This document shows, piece by piece, positions 15,051-23,495 of a DNA stretch of 63,835 nt; the first letter of the stretch is position 1, and the number at the start of each line of letters is the position of its first letter. The position numbers were made by a program, and so were the translations under genes. The DNA is taken from positions 1 to 63,835 of the forward strand of contig NZ_JBHUIO010000023.1 in the NCBI RefSeq assembly GCF_042682745.1. The letters run 5' to 3'. The DNA comes from Tumebacillus_A lipolyticus. GTDB taxonomy: Bacteria; Bacillota; Bacilli; Tumebacillales; Tumebacillaceae. The notes below the pieces were generated by a model. The model had not been told where the DNA came from. It was given only the letters and a program-made list of their open reading frames with translations, and searched no databases.

Positions 15051-15419
15051 TTATTTTTTCTTGCCTGCTACAGTGCGGCGAGGACCTTTACGGGTACGAG
15101 CGTTGGTCTTCGTGCGTTGACCGCGAACCGGAAGGCCGCGACGGTGACGGATACCACGGTAGGAGCCGATCTCGACGAGGCGCTTGATGTTCAGCGCGAT
15201 GTCGCGGCGGAGGTCACCCTCAACTTTGATGTTTTTGTCGATATATTCGCGGAGACTGTTAACTTCATCATCAGTCAAGTCCTTAACGCGAGTGTCCTTG
15301 TTAACGCCGGTAGCTTCGAGGACTTTGTTCGCAGTCTTACGGCCGATGCCGAAGATGTAAGTCAAGCTGATCTCCACACGCTTGTCGCGCGGGATATCGA
15401 TACCTGCAATACGTGCCAT
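15051..15419 (-). CDS. rpsM: 30S ribosomal protein S13 (uS13)
   Basis: The protein has 122 residues, starting MARIAGIDIPRDKRVEISLTY. The C-terminal tail GQRTKTNARTRKGPRRT reaches the P site, and the body bridges to 50S. The ATG at 15419 is chosen over a GTG four codons upstream because that GTG overlaps the GGGAGGTG ribosome-binding site. It follows rpmJ after an unusually long 118-bp gap containing two overlapping hairpins, and precedes rpsK by 19 bp. Confidence 0.98.
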   Translation of the reverse strand: MARIAGIDIPRDKRVEISLTYIFGIGRKTANKVLEATGVNKDTRVKDLTDDEVNSLREYIDKNIKVEGDLRRDIALNIKRLVEIGSYRGIRHRRGLPVRGQRTKTNARTRKGPRRTVAGKKK

Positions 15420-15537
15420 GTGCGTGTACACCTCCCAAGTGATTCGATGACTTGCTCAGTTTATAGGAAACAACAGCGCGCAGTTTCCCTGTTCCGTCAG
15501 AGCGGAACGGGACAGCCGCTCTACGCTCTGCTGAAAC

Positions 15538-15651
15538 TTAACCTTGTTTTTGCTTGTGCTTCGGGTTTTCGCAAATGACCATGACAGCGCCTTTGCGACG
15601 AATGATCTTGCACTTTTCGCAAATCGGCTTAACAGAAGGGCGTACCTTCAT
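15538..15651 (-). CDS. rpmJ: 50S ribosomal protein L36 (bL36), zinc-binding form
   Basis: This is a tiny 37-residue ORF read from the bases: start MKVRPSVKPICEKCKII, end PKHKQKQG. It has C11, C14, C27 and H32, the zinc-ribbon ligands of the C+ type of L36. L36 binds 23S rRNA late in 50S assembly. The start is an ATG at 15651 and the stop TAA at 15538-15540. It lies in its normal place between infA (25-bp gap) and rpsM. Confidence 0.97.
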   Translation of the reverse strand: MKVRPSVKPICEKCKIIRRKGAVMVICENPKHKQKQG

Positions 15652-15676
15652 TGCGATTACCTCCAATCGTAAGTCC

Positions 15677-15895
15677 TTATTTGTAGCGGTAGGTAATCCG
15701 GCCACGCGTCAAATCGTACGGAGACAATTCGACGGTTACACGGTCCCCCGGTAGAATCCGGATATAGTGCATTCGAATCTTGCCAGATACATGTGCGAGC
15801 ACTTTGTGTCCGTTTTCCAGTTCCACTCGAAACATTGCGTTCGGAAGGGGTTCGATTACTCTACCTTCCACTTCGATGACATCATCTTTCGCCAC
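15677..15895 (-). CDS. infA: Translation initiation factor IF-1
   Basis: The protein has 72 residues forming one S1/OB-fold domain, nearly identical in outline to Bacillus IF-1 (EGRVIEPLPNAMFRVELENG). IF-1 sits in the 30S A site during initiation. The start is a GTG at 15895: upstream codons are open but the family begins (M/V)AKDDVIEVEG. AGAGGA lies 10 bases upstream. It follows map after a 188-bp gap and is close to rpmJ, the usual infA-rpmJ-rpsM order. Confidence 0.97.
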   Translation of the reverse strand: MAKDDVIEVEGRVIEPLPNAMFRVELENGHKVLAHVSGKIRMHYIRILPGDRVTVELSPYDLTRGRITYRYK

Positions 15896-16083
15896 TGAGG
15901 TCACTTCCTCTCTTCGCTTCATCATATATGTGCAGGAACGATCGTTTGCAACAATTCAAGCTACGGCGCAACAAATCATGTATACCAACGATGACCCTTT
16001 TGTATTCTACCTGATTTCCGTTGCAACATCTCGATGATCGATCCAAGGCGCAGCTGCTCCAGAGCGGTGCAGCGTGCTTTGCC

Positions 16084-16830
16084 TTACACTTTCGTCAAGA
16101 TGTCTGGACCATCAGGAGTTACTGCCACTGTGTGCTCAAAGTGAGCTGCCAGCGAGCCGTCAGCCGTCACCACCGTCCAGTCGTCCTGGAGCGTCTTGGT
16201 GTGGAAGCTCCCAACGTTGACCATCGGTTCGATCGCCAGCGCCATGCCGGTTTTCAGTCGTGGTCCACGTCCGGGCGGGCCATAGTTCGGAATCGACGGG
16301 TCTTCATGCATTTGTCGCCCAATGCCGTGGCCTACGAATTCACGTACGACCGAGAATCCGTGCGATTCCACATACTTCTGTACCGCGTGGCCGATATCGG
16401 AAAGACGGTTGCCGTCCTTGGCCTGTTCCAAGCCTTTGAACAGAGCTGCTTCGGTTACATCGAGCAACCGCTGCGCCGTCTCGCTGATCTGGCCGACCGC
16501 GTACGTCCAGGCGGAGTCGCCATGGAAGCCGTGGATGTTCGCACCGATGTCAATGGAGATGATATCGCCTTCCTGCAGAACCTGGTTGCCCGGGATCCCG
16601 TGAACGATGACCTCATTGACTGATGCACAGATAGAAGCTGGATACCCGTGATATCCCTTAAAGGAAGGAAGCGCACCCTGCTTGCGAATAAAATCATCGG
16701 CAATCTGGTCAAGTTCCTTCGTGGTAATCCCCGGAAGAACTGCTTTTTGCAGCTCTTTGTGTGTCAACGCAACGATCCGTCCTGCCTCACGCATTAAATC
16801 CAGCTCTACGTTGGACTTACTGACGATCAT
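16084..16830 (-). CDS. map: Methionine aminopeptidase, type I
   Basis: The protein has 248 residues. The five metal ligands are visible: two Asp in IDIGANIHGFHGDSAW, His in GHGIGRQMHE, Glu in AIEPMV and Glu in EHTVAVT. The enzyme removes the initiator methionine from nascent proteins with a small second residue. Its ATG overlaps the adk stop (ATGA), indicating translational coupling. The adk-map-infA order is typical of Firmicutes. Confidence 0.97.
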   Translation of the reverse strand: MIVSKSNVELDLMREAGRIVALTHKELQKAVLPGITTKELDQIADDFIRKQGALPSFKGYHGYPASICASVNEVIVHGIPGNQVLQEGDIISIDIGANIHGFHGDSAWTYAVGQISETAQRLLDVTEAALFKGLEQAKDGNRLSDIGHAVQKYVESHGFSVVREFVGHGIGRQMHEDPSIPNYGPPGRGPRLKTGMALAIEPMVNVGSFHTKTLQDDWTVVTADGSLAAHFEHTVAVTPDGPDILTKV

Positions 16831-17477
16831 TCCACACCTCGTAGAATGGAAGAGATTTGCTTGTAAACCTCATCGATCGCCTGTTCGCCATCGATGGTTT
16901 TCAGCAGACCCTTGGCTTCGTAGTAAGCCAAAATTGGTTCGGATTGCTTGATGTTCACATCCAAGCGAGTCGCAACTACATCTTCGGTGTCATCTGAGCG
17001 CTGATAGAGCTCGCCACCGCACTTGTCACACTTGCCTTCCTCTGCAGGAGGGTTGAAGATGACATGGTAGGTTGCGCCGCAGGATTTGCAGATCCGACGA
17101 CCGGTTAATCGCGCTAAGAGGTTTTCACGCGCGACCGACATGTTGATCACAACGTCGATCTTGCGACCGAGATCGTGAAGCATCGCGTCCAGCGCTTCTG
17201 ATTGAGCCAGCGTGCGCGGAAAACCATCGAGGAGAAACCCATTTTTGCAGTCCGGCTTTTGGAATCGTTCACGCACAATCCCGATGGTGACTTCGTCTGG
17301 AACGAGGAGCCCCTGATCCATAAACGACTTCGCCTGAAGTCCAAGAGCAGTCTCTTCTGCTATCGCCGCACGGAACATGTCACCGGTAGAGATGTGAGGG
17401 ATCCCGAACTCGGAGACGATGCGTTCTGCCTGCGTACCTTTACCTGCACCGGGCAATCCCATAAAGATGACTTGCAT
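16827..17477 (-). CDS. adk: Adenylate kinase, zinc-LID form
   Basis: The protein has 216 residues. The P-loop is GLPGAGKGTQ; the NMP-binding region contains ISTGDMFR. The LID has a four-cysteine zinc site (CKSC and CDKC), the Gram-positive long form. It catalyses AMP + ATP to 2 ADP. It lies 56 bp after secY and overlaps map by 4 bp, as in other Firmicutes where the enzyme is made with the ribosomal cluster. No oddity is seen. Confidence 0.98.
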   Translation of the reverse strand: MQVIFMGLPGAGKGTQAERIVSEFGIPHISTGDMFRAAIAEETALGLQAKSFMDQGLLVPDEVTIGIVRERFQKPDCKNGFLLDGFPRTLAQSEALDAMLHDLGRKIDVVINMSVARENLLARLTGRRICKSCGATYHVIFNPPAEEGKCDKCGGELYQRSDDTEDVVATRLDVNIKQSEPILAYYEAKGLLKTIDGEQAIDEVYKQISSILRGVE

Positions 17478-17533
17478 CCATCATCCCTCCATTTGTCAAT
17501 GACTTCTGGTTTCGGGCCATGCCCTCTCTTTCG

Positions 17534-18817
17534 CTACTTGCGGATGAATCCTTTGTAGTGACGTTGCAGGAGCTGGCTTTCCACTTGTTTCATGGTATCA
17601 AGTGCAACCCCGACGACGATGAGAAGACCAGTGCCGCCGAAATACAGATTCAAGTCCGTAGCACCCATAAATACGACCGGCATCGCGGAGATGGCGGCCA
17701 AGAAAAGTGCGCCGGAAAGGGTGATGCGATTCATGACCCGAGTGATGAACATCTCGGTCGGCTTGCCCGGGCGAATGCCTGGGATGAAACCGCCATTCTT
17801 CTTCATGCCGTCTGACAGCTGCACAGGATTGATCTGTACGAACGTGTAGAAGTAAGTGAAGAAGATGATCAGAATCACTTCAAAGATCACGTAGAGCGGT
17901 TGCCCAAAAGCAAGCCGCGCTTTAATCCAGTCTGTTACAACGCTCGCCGGAAGGAACTGCGCGATCGTGACGGGGAACATCAGCAAGGACGATGCAAAGA
18001 TCACCGGAATAACCCCTGCAGCGTTCACCTTGAGCGGGATGTGAGTGGATTGTCCACCATACATTTTACGCCCAACTACACGCTTCGCATACTGTACCGG
18101 AATCCGACGCACGCCTTGTTGTACGAATACGATCGCAGCGATCAACAGCACGACGCCGACCAAAAGCAATGCCAGCTTGACATAGCTCATGCCGAGAGCC
18201 TCTTGGTTGTAGAACCAAGTCTCGTAGATCGTGCGCGCACCGCGCTCAACGCCTGCGATGATACCCGCGAAGATGACGATCGAGATCCCGTTCCCGATGC
18301 CGCGCTCGGTGATCTGTTCACCAAGCCACATCAGAAACGCAGTACCCGCTGTCAACGTCAGCGTGATCAGTGCGTATCCGGTCCAACTCGTGTCGGTAAT
18401 CAATCCCGGGAGCTGGTTGTTAAAGGTTACGGACAGGCCGAAAGCCTGGATCATCCCCAGTACGATTGTACCGTATCGCGTAATCTGTGCCAACTTCTTA
18501 CGCCCGGAATCTCCCTCTTTTTGCCACTCCTCAAACTTTTTGAGCACGCCCATGCCGAGGAGCTGCACGATGATCGACGCCGTGATGTACGGGGTGATCG
18601 ACATCGCGAAGATGGAGAAGTTCTGGAGCGCACCGCCCGAGAACGTGTTAAGCATCCCGAAGATCGGGTTATCCCCGATCTCTGCGAGTGCTTTTGCGTT
18701 GACATTCGGGACCGGGATAAAACTCCCGATCCTGAACACCAGAATCATGAGCAGGGTGAACAAAATACGATTACGCAGATCGGACACTTTCCAAATGTTC
18801 GCGATCGTCGTAAACAT
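17534..18817 (-). CDS. secY: Protein translocase subunit SecY
   Basis: The protein has 427 residues with ten membrane helices. It forms the protein-conducting channel with SecE (also in this window, at 44306) and SecG. Family segments such as FSGGALQNFSIFAMSITPYI, which form the plug/helix-2 region, and the cytoplasmic loop QYAKRVVGRKMYGGQ are present. Its start overlaps the rplO stop by one base (TAATG), so the two are translationally coupled. adk follows after 56 bp. Confidence 0.98.
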   Translation of the reverse strand: MFTTIANIWKVSDLRNRILFTLLMILVFRIGSFIPVPNVNAKALAEIGDNPIFGMLNTFSGGALQNFSIFAMSITPYITASIIVQLLGMGVLKKFEEWQKEGDSGRKKLAQITRYGTIVLGMIQAFGLSVTFNNQLPGLITDTSWTGYALITLTLTAGTAFLMWLGEQITERGIGNGISIVIFAGIIAGVERGARTIYETWFYNQEALGMSYVKLALLLVGVVLLIAAIVFVQQGVRRIPVQYAKRVVGRKMYGGQSTHIPLKVNAAGVIPVIFASSLLMFPVTIAQFLPASVVTDWIKARLAFGQPLYVIFEVILIIFFTYFYTFVQINPVQLSDGMKKNGGFIPGIRPGKPTEMFITRVMNRITLSGALFLAAISAMPVVFMGATDLNLYFGGTGLLIVVGVALDTMKQVESQLLQRHYKGFIRK

Positions 18818-19260
18818 TAGATCACCTCAGCCTTACCGCCAGCAGCTTCGATTTTCTCGATTGCAGACTTGGAGAAAGCCTGTGCTTGAACAGTAAGAGC
18901 TACAGTGATCTCACCGTTGCCGAGGATCTTAACGCCGTCATGCAAGTTCTTGACGACGCCCGCTTCTTTAAGCAGACCCGGGGTTACAACAGTGCCAGCT
19001 TCGAACTTGTTCAGCTTCGCAACGTTCACTTCAGCATAAACGGTAGCGAAGAGCGAGTTGTTGAAGCCACGTTTCGGCAGACGGCGGAACAGAGGAGTCT
19101 GACCGCCCTCAAAGCCCAGACGAACGCCGCCGCCAGAGCGAGAGTTTTGACCCTTGTGACCGCGGCCAGCAGTTTTGCCATTGCCGGTACCGATCCCACG
19201 GCCTACACGCTTGCGGGTGAACTTAGAACCTTCAGCCGGTTTGAGCTCGTGCAATTTCAT
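18817..19260 (-). CDS. rplO: 50S ribosomal protein L15 (uL15)
   Basis: The protein has 147 residues. The Gly-rich N-terminal extension (GRGIGTGNGKTAGRGHKGQ) that threads into 23S rRNA is intact, and the folded C-terminal domain follows. L15 is a late assembly protein of 50S. It lies 33 bp after rpmD and is coupled to secY by a one-base stop/start overlap. Confidence 0.98.
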   Translation of the reverse strand: MKLHELKPAEGSKFTRKRVGRGIGTGNGKTAGRGHKGQNSRSGGGVRLGFEGGQTPLFRRLPKRGFNNSLFATVYAEVNVAKLNKFEAGTVVTPGLLKEAGVVKNLHDGVKILGNGEITVALTVQAQAFSKSAIEKIEAAGGKAEVI

Positions 19261-19293
19261 CCCGATGCACCTCCTCTATACTTTGATGCTTGA

Positions 19294-19476
19294 TTAGTCG
19301 ATGACGTTGTACTCTACAAGGTGCGAGACCTTTTTGATCATGCCGCGGATTTGCGGCGTATCGTTGTGGACAACAGTCTGGTTCAGCTTGCGCAGGCCCA
19401 GGGTCGTCACGGTTACTTTCTGGTCTTCAGGACGGCCGATCGGGCTCTTCTTGAGGGTGATTTCCAACTTTGCCAT
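19294..19476 (-). CDS. rpmD: 50S ribosomal protein L30 (uL30)
   Basis: A 60-residue protein of the short bacterial L30 type: MAKLEITLKKSPIGRPEDQ, with the VTTLGLRKLNQTV core. It lies 15 bp after rpsE and 33 bp before rplO, with a GGAGG-type site upstream. It is among the least essential proteins of the spc operon. Nothing unusual is seen. Confidence 0.97.
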   Translation of the reverse strand: MAKLEITLKKSPIGRPEDQKVTVTTLGLRKLNQTVVHNDTPQIRGMIKKVSHLVEYNVID

Positions 19477-19491
19477 TGTGATTTCCCCTCC

Positions 19492-19989
19492 TTAACCCTG
19501 AATTTCTTCCAGAGACTTACCACGCAGCTTCGCAACTTCTTCTGGGCGCTTCAGGCGCTTCAGACCGTCGAGAGTTGCATGGACCATGTTCATGGAGTTG
19601 GAAGAACCGAGAGATTTGGTAACGATATCTTTTACGCCAGCCAGTTCGAGAACTGCACGAGCCGGGCCGCCTGCGATAACACCAGTACCTTCCTTCGCCG
19701 GTTTGATCAGAACTTTACCAGCGCCGAAACGACCGAGGATATCATGCGGTACGGTAGTGCCTACGAGCGGTACGTAAACCAAGTTTTTCTTCGCATCGTC
19801 GATGCCTTTACGGATCGCGTCCGGCACCTCAGCAGCTTTGCCGAGACCTGCGCCTACGTGTCCGTTGCCATCGCCTACGATTACGAGCGCGGAGAAGCTA
19901 AAACGACGACCGCCTTTTACCACCTTCGCAACACGGTTGATTGCGACGACTTTTTCAGACAGTTCGAGTTGGTTCGGATCGATACGCAT
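19492..19989 (-). CDS. rpsE: 30S ribosomal protein S5 (uS5)
   Basis: The protein has 165 residues. The N-terminal double-stranded-RNA-binding domain has the loop residues VVKGGRRFSF that neighbour the spectinomycin site and are wild type here. The C-terminal domain has GHVGAGLGKAAEVPDAIRKG. S5 helps mRNA unwinding and decoding accuracy. It lies 30 bp after rplR and 15 bp before rpmD. Confidence 0.98.
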   Translation of the reverse strand: MRIDPNQLELSEKVVAINRVAKVVKGGRRFSFSALVIVGDGNGHVGAGLGKAAEVPDAIRKGIDDAKKNLVYVPLVGTTVPHDILGRFGAGKVLIKPAKEGTGVIAGGPARAVLELAGVKDIVTKSLGSSNSMNMVHATLDGLKRLKRPEEVAKLRGKSLEEIQG

Positions 19990-20019
19990 GTAAGGTTTCC
20001 CTCCTTTTTAACAAGATGA

Positions 20020-20388
20020 TTAGAATTCGAGGCCTGCTTCACGAGCAGCTGCAGCCAGAGCTGCAACACGGCCATGATAGAGGTAACCGCCACGGTCGAA
20101 CACGACATTGGAGATTCCTTTTTCAAGAGCGCGCTTCGCAACCAGTTCGCCGACTTTCGTAGCAGCGTCAATGTTGCCGCCATGACCGATCGAACCTTTC
20201 AAAGACGGATCGACGGTAGAAGCCGAAACGAGCGTCACGCCGGTGTTATCATCGATAACTTGTGCGTAGATGTGCTTCGAAGAACGGAATACGTTCAGAC
20301 GCGGGCGCAGAGCCGTACCTGCAACCTTGCGACGTACGCGGAAGTGACGGCGCTTACGAGCTTTATTCTTGTCACCTTTGGTGATCAT
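20020..20388 (-). CDS. rplR: 50S ribosomal protein L18 (uL18)
   Basis: The protein has 122 residues. The basic N-terminus (KARKRRHFRVRRKVAGT) is followed by the 5S-rRNA-binding domain with RPRLNVFRSSKHIYAQVIDD. With L5 it loads 5S rRNA into 50S. It lies 43 bp after rplF and 30 bp before rpsE. Length and ends are normal. Confidence 0.98.
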   Translation of the reverse strand: MITKGDKNKARKRRHFRVRRKVAGTALRPRLNVFRSSKHIYAQVIDDNTGVTLVSASTVDPSLKGSIGHGGNIDAATKVGELVAKRALEKGISNVVFDRGGYLYHGRVAALAAAAREAGLEF

Positions 20389-20431
20389 CGAGTTTCACTC
20401 CCTTCATGCTGCGTTTGCATGATTCATGCTA

Positions 20432-20971
20432 TTATTTCTTACCAGTCTTACCAACCTTGCGGCGGATGACTTCGTTTTCGTACTTGATCCCTTTGCCTTT
20501 GTAAGGCTCCGGCTCACGCAGGGAACGGATCTGTGCAGCCACCTGGCCGACACGCTCCTTGTTGATCCCTTTGATGGTCAGCTTAGTAGCTGCCGGAACA
20601 TCGATCTCGATGCCATCTTCCGGAACGATTTCTACCGGGTGGGAGAAACCGAGGGACAGGGTTACTTTGTTGCCCGCTTTCGCAGCACGGTAACCAACGC
20701 CCACGAGCTCGAGGTTTTTCTCGAAGCCCTTCGAAACGCCCTCTACCATGTTGTTGAGGACAGAGCGAGTGGTGCCGTGCAGGGAGCGGTGCAGCTTGTT
20801 GTCGGACGGACGTTCGACAACGACTTGGCTGCCTTCAACCTTGATGACCATGTCCTTGTGGAATTCACGAGTCAGAGTGCCTTTCGGACCTTTTACAGTC
20901 ACGACAGCGCCGTTTTGAGTCAGCTCAACACCAGCAGGCAACTCGATTACTTTTCTACCGATACGAGACAC
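20432..20971 (-). CDS. rplF: 50S ribosomal protein L6 (uL6)
   Basis: The protein has 179 residues as two repeated alpha/beta domains, with the C-terminal LREPEPYKGKGIKYENEVIRRKVGKTGKK stretch (quoted in part as EPEPYKGKGIKY) that faces the factor-binding site near the sarcin-ricin loop. It lies 31 bp after rpsH and 43 bp before rplR in the spc segment. Start MSRIGRKVIELPAGV is canonical. Confidence 0.98.
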   Translation of the reverse strand: MSRIGRKVIELPAGVELTQNGAVVTVKGPKGTLTREFHKDMVIKVEGSQVVVERPSDNKLHRSLHGTTRSVLNNMVEGVSKGFEKNLELVGVGYRAAKAGNKVTLSLGFSHPVEIVPEDGIEIDVPAATKLTIKGINKERVGQVAAQIRSLREPEPYKGKGIKYENEVIRRKVGKTGKK

Positions 20972-21002
20972 AAGTTACACCTCCAATCGTAAGAAGCTTT
21001 TA

Positions 21003-21401
21003 TTACCAAACGTAGCAGAGCACTTCGCCACCGACTTGGTTGCGGCGAGCCTCTTTGTCGGTCATGATGCCGTTAGAAGTGGACAGGATTGCGATACCCA
21101 GACCACCCAAAACGCGCGGGATTTCGTTCGACTTCGCGTAAACGCGCAGGCCCGGCTTCGAGATGCGTTTCAGACCCGTGATAACACGTTCATTGTTCGC
21201 ACCGTACTTGAGGAATACGCGGATTACGCCTTGCTTGTTGTCCGGAATGAATTCAGCGTCACGGATAAATCCTTCGCTTTTGAGGATTTCGGCGACTGCC
21301 TTCTTCAGGTTGGAGCCCGGGATTTCAACTTTCTCGTGACCAACCAAGTTCGCGTTCCGGATTCGAGTCAGCATATCGGCGATCGGATCAGTCATCACCA
21401 T
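21003..21401 (-). CDS. rpsH: 30S ribosomal protein S8 (uS8)
   Basis: The protein has 132 residues, starting MVMTDPIADMLTRIRNAN as in Bacillus. The ATG at 21401 has GGAGG 9 bases upstream, which decides it over the ATG two codons later. The C-terminal LSTSNGIMTDKEAR motif binds helix 21 of 16S rRNA. In E. coli S8 represses this operon. It lies 34 bp after rpsN. Confidence 0.98.
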   Translation of the reverse strand: MVMTDPIADMLTRIRNANLVGHEKVEIPGSNLKKAVAEILKSEGFIRDAEFIPDNKQGVIRVFLKYGANNERVITGLKRISKPGLRVYAKSNEIPRVLGGLGIAILSTSNGIMTDKEARRNQVGGEVLCYVW

Positions 21402-21435
21402 GTGTAAAAACCTCCTTCCCTAATCGCTCTATCTA

Positions 21436-21621
21436 TTACCAGCTGGCTTTCTTCACGCCAGGAAGTTGACCTTTGTAAGCCAGTTCGCGGAAGCAAATAC
21501 GGCAGATGCCGAACTTCCGCAATACCGAGTGCGGACGTCCGCACACGCGGCAGCGAGTGTACGCGCGGGTGCTGAACTTCGGCGAACGTTGCTGTTTCAC
21601 GATCATAGCCTTACGTGCCAC
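21436..21621 (-). CDS. rpsN: 30S ribosomal protein S14, zinc type Z (uS14)
   Basis: The protein has 61 residues, the short S14 type with one zinc ribbon: CRVC (residues 24-27) and CRIC later. This C+ form is standard in Firmicutes; zinc-free paralogues (about 89 residues) replace it under zinc starvation and, if present, lie elsewhere. It helps form the 30S head with S3 and S10. It lies between rplE (29 bp) and rpsH (34 bp). Confidence 0.98.
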   Translation of the reverse strand: MARKAMIVKQQRSPKFSTRAYTRCRVCGRPHSVLRKFGICRICFRELAYKGQLPGVKKASW

Positions 21622-21650
21622 TGTCCATCCCTCCTATAATTTGCGGAATT

Positions 21651-22193
21651 TTATGCTTGACGGAACGGCGCGCCCATCAGGCGCAGGAATTCACGACCTT
21701 CTTCATCGGTCGTTGCGGTGGTTACGAACACGATGTCCATACCCAGCATTTTGTCGACCTTTTCGTACTCGATCTCCGGGAACAGGAGCTGCTCTTTCAG
21801 ACCGAGCGTGTAGTTGCCACGACCATCGAACCCTTTCGGGGAGATCCCGCGGAAGTCGCGCACACGCGGCAGTGCCACGTTGAACAGCTTGTCGAGGAAG
21901 TGGTACATGCGCTCACCGCGCAGGGTAACTTTTGCACCGATCGGCATGCCTTCACGGATCTTGAAGCCTGCGATCGACTTCTTCGCCTTGGTGATGACCG
22001 GCTTTTGACCGGAGATCAGTTCGAGGTCCGCTACAGCGGAGTCCAAAACTTTAGCGTTCGCTACCGCTTCGCCAAGACCCATGTTGATCACGATCTTGTC
22101 GAGCTTCGGCACTTGCATTACAGACTTGTATTCAAACTTCTGCATCAGCGCAGGAAGCACTTCTTGTTGATAGAACTCTTGCAAACGAGCCAC
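21651..22193 (-). CDS. rplE: 50S ribosomal protein L5 (uL5)
   Basis: The protein has 180 residues and binds 5S rRNA in the central protuberance, contacting P-site tRNA. Conserved segments include KIVINMGLGEAVAN and RGERMYHFLDKL. It lies 26 bp after rplX and 29 bp before rpsN. The C-terminus FLRLMGAPFRQA is typical. Nothing unusual is seen. Confidence 0.98.
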   Translation of the reverse strand: MARLQEFYQQEVLPALMQKFEYKSVMQVPKLDKIVINMGLGEAVANAKVLDSAVADLELISGQKPVITKAKKSIAGFKIREGMPIGAKVTLRGERMYHFLDKLFNVALPRVRDFRGISPKGFDGRGNYTLGLKEQLLFPEIEYEKVDKMLGMDIVFVTTATTDEEGREFLRLMGAPFRQA

Positions 22194-22219
22194 TTGGTTA
22201 CCTCCTTTCTACGACCTGG

Positions 22220-22549
22220 TTACTTGTCGAGCGTTTCGCCAGATTTTTTTGCGTAACGAACTTTGGTGCCGTCGCTCAGAATCTTTTTACCGATACGAGT
22301 AGCGCCACCGGTTTTCGGGTCTACGATCGCCACGTTCGAAACATGGATCGGCGCTTCTTTTTCGATGATACCGCCTTGCTGGTTGGTCGCGTTCGGGCGG
22401 GTGTGACGCTTTACAACGTTCACGCCTTCGATCAGAACGCGCTGCTCGGACGGGTATGCTTCCAAGATGCGACCCTTCTTGCCTTTATCCTTACCAGTGA
22501 GAACGACAACTTGATCGCCCTTCTTCACATGAAGTTTCGCTTTAGCCAC
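22220..22549 (-). CDS. rplX: 50S ribosomal protein L24 (uL24)
   Basis: The protein has 109 residues. An N-terminal KOW motif (KKGDQVVVLTGKDKGKKGRI, residues 9-28) and the following NVVKRHTRPNATNQQGGI segment identify L24, an assembly initiator for 50S near the tunnel exit. It lies 44 bp after rplN and 26 bp before rplE. The reading frame and start are unambiguous (MAKAKLHV). Confidence 0.98.
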   Translation of the reverse strand: MAKAKLHVKKGDQVVVLTGKDKGKKGRILEAYPSEQRVLIEGVNVVKRHTRPNATNQQGGIIEKEAPIHVSNVAIVDPKTGGATRIGKKILSDGTKVRYAKKSGETLDK

Positions 22550-22593
22550 TTGTGTTACACCTCCTCAGGTGTTACTACCTGAAACTTTATCGA

Positions 22594-22962
22594 TTACAGC
22601 ACTTCAGGTGCCAGAGAGATGATCTTCATGAAGTCTTTGTCGCGCAGTTCGCGAGCAACCGGACCGAAGATACGAGTGCCGCGCGGCGACTTGTCTTCTT
22701 TGATGATGACAGCTGCGTTTTCTCCGAACTTGATGTACGTGCCATCTTTGCGGCGAGCACCAGTCTTCGAACGAACGATAACCGCTTTTACAACGTCACC
22801 CTTCTTGACAACGCCACCGGGTGTTGCACTTTTCACCGAAGCGACGATAATGTCACCGATGTTAGCCGATTTACGGTTCGAACCACCCAACACGCGGAAG
22901 CACATGATTTCTTTCGCACCAGAGTTGTCTGCAACAACCAGACGAGTTTGTTCTTGAATCAT
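22594..22962 (-). CDS. rplN: 50S ribosomal protein L14 (uL14)
   Basis: The protein has 122 residues, starting MIQEQTRLVVADNSGAKEIM. L14 forms an intersubunit bridge with 16S rRNA and is the docking site of the silencing factor RsfS. The conserved GDVVKAVIVRSKTG and FGPVARELRDKDFMKIISLA segments are intact. It lies 46 bp after rpsQ and 44 bp before rplX. Confidence 0.98.
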   Translation of the reverse strand: MIQEQTRLVVADNSGAKEIMCFRVLGGSNRKSANIGDIIVASVKSATPGGVVKKGDVVKAVIVRSKTGARRKDGTYIKFGENAAVIIKEDKSPRGTRIFGPVARELRDKDFMKIISLAPEVL

Positions 22963-23008
22963 GCCTGGGACCTCCTTCCATATGAGTCACGAGGACTCTA
23001 GGTTCCGA

Positions 23009-23272
23009 TTAGAGGATGATAGCTTCCTCTACAACTTCGACCAAACGCCAGCGCTTGTCTTTCGACAGCGGACGGGTTTCCATAATTTTCACGATGTCGC
23101 CAACTTTTGCAGTGTTGTTTTCATCGTGTGCTTTGAACTTTGTCGTGACCAGAACAAGCTTGCCGTACAGCGGATGCTTCTTCTGCTCTTCAACAGCGAC
23201 AACGATCGTCTTATCCATTTTGTCGGATACGACTTTGCCGGTTCGAACTTTGCGATAGTTACGCTCGCTCAT
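23009..23272 (-). CDS. rpsQ: 30S ribosomal protein S17 (uS17)
   Basis: An 87-residue OB-fold protein with the family motif VVSDKMDKTIVVAVE and a C-terminal KRWRLVEVVEEA. S17 is a primary 16S rRNA binder that organises the lower 30S body. It lies 25 bp after rpmC and 46 bp before rplN, with a GGAGGAAATAGG site just upstream of the ATG. No oddity is seen. Confidence 0.98.
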   Translation of the reverse strand: MSERNYRKVRTGKVVSDKMDKTIVVAVEEQKKHPLYGKLVLVTTKFKAHDENNTAKVGDIVKIMETRPLSKDKRWRLVEVVEEAIIL

Positions 23273-23297
23273 CCTATTTCCTCCTTCCTAGCGGAGA

Positions 23298-23495
23298 TTA
23301 GCCGATACCCAGTTCGCGCTCTCTGAGGATCGTTTTGGCACGTGCGATATCCTTGCGAACTTCGCGGATACGCATCGGGTTGTCGAGCTGACCGGTTGCC
23401 AGTTGGAAACGCAGGTTGAACAGCTCGTCTTTCAGATCGCTGATTTTCGTTTCAATCTCAACGGTGGACAAGTTACGGATGTCTTTAACTTTCAT
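23298..23495 (-). CDS. rpmC: 50S ribosomal protein L29 (uL29)
   Basis: A 65-residue helical hairpin: MKVKDIRNLSTVEIETKI, with LFNLRFQLATGQLDNPMRI. L29 lies at the tunnel exit and helps dock trigger factor and SRP. The ATG at 23495 starts inside the end of rplP (11-bp overlap) and its ribosome-binding site lies within rplP. An ATG 8 codons earlier gives an extension not found in the family. Confidence 0.97.
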   Translation of the reverse strand: MKVKDIRNLSTVEIETKISDLKDELFNLRFQLATGQLDNPMRIREVRKDIARAKTILRERELGIG

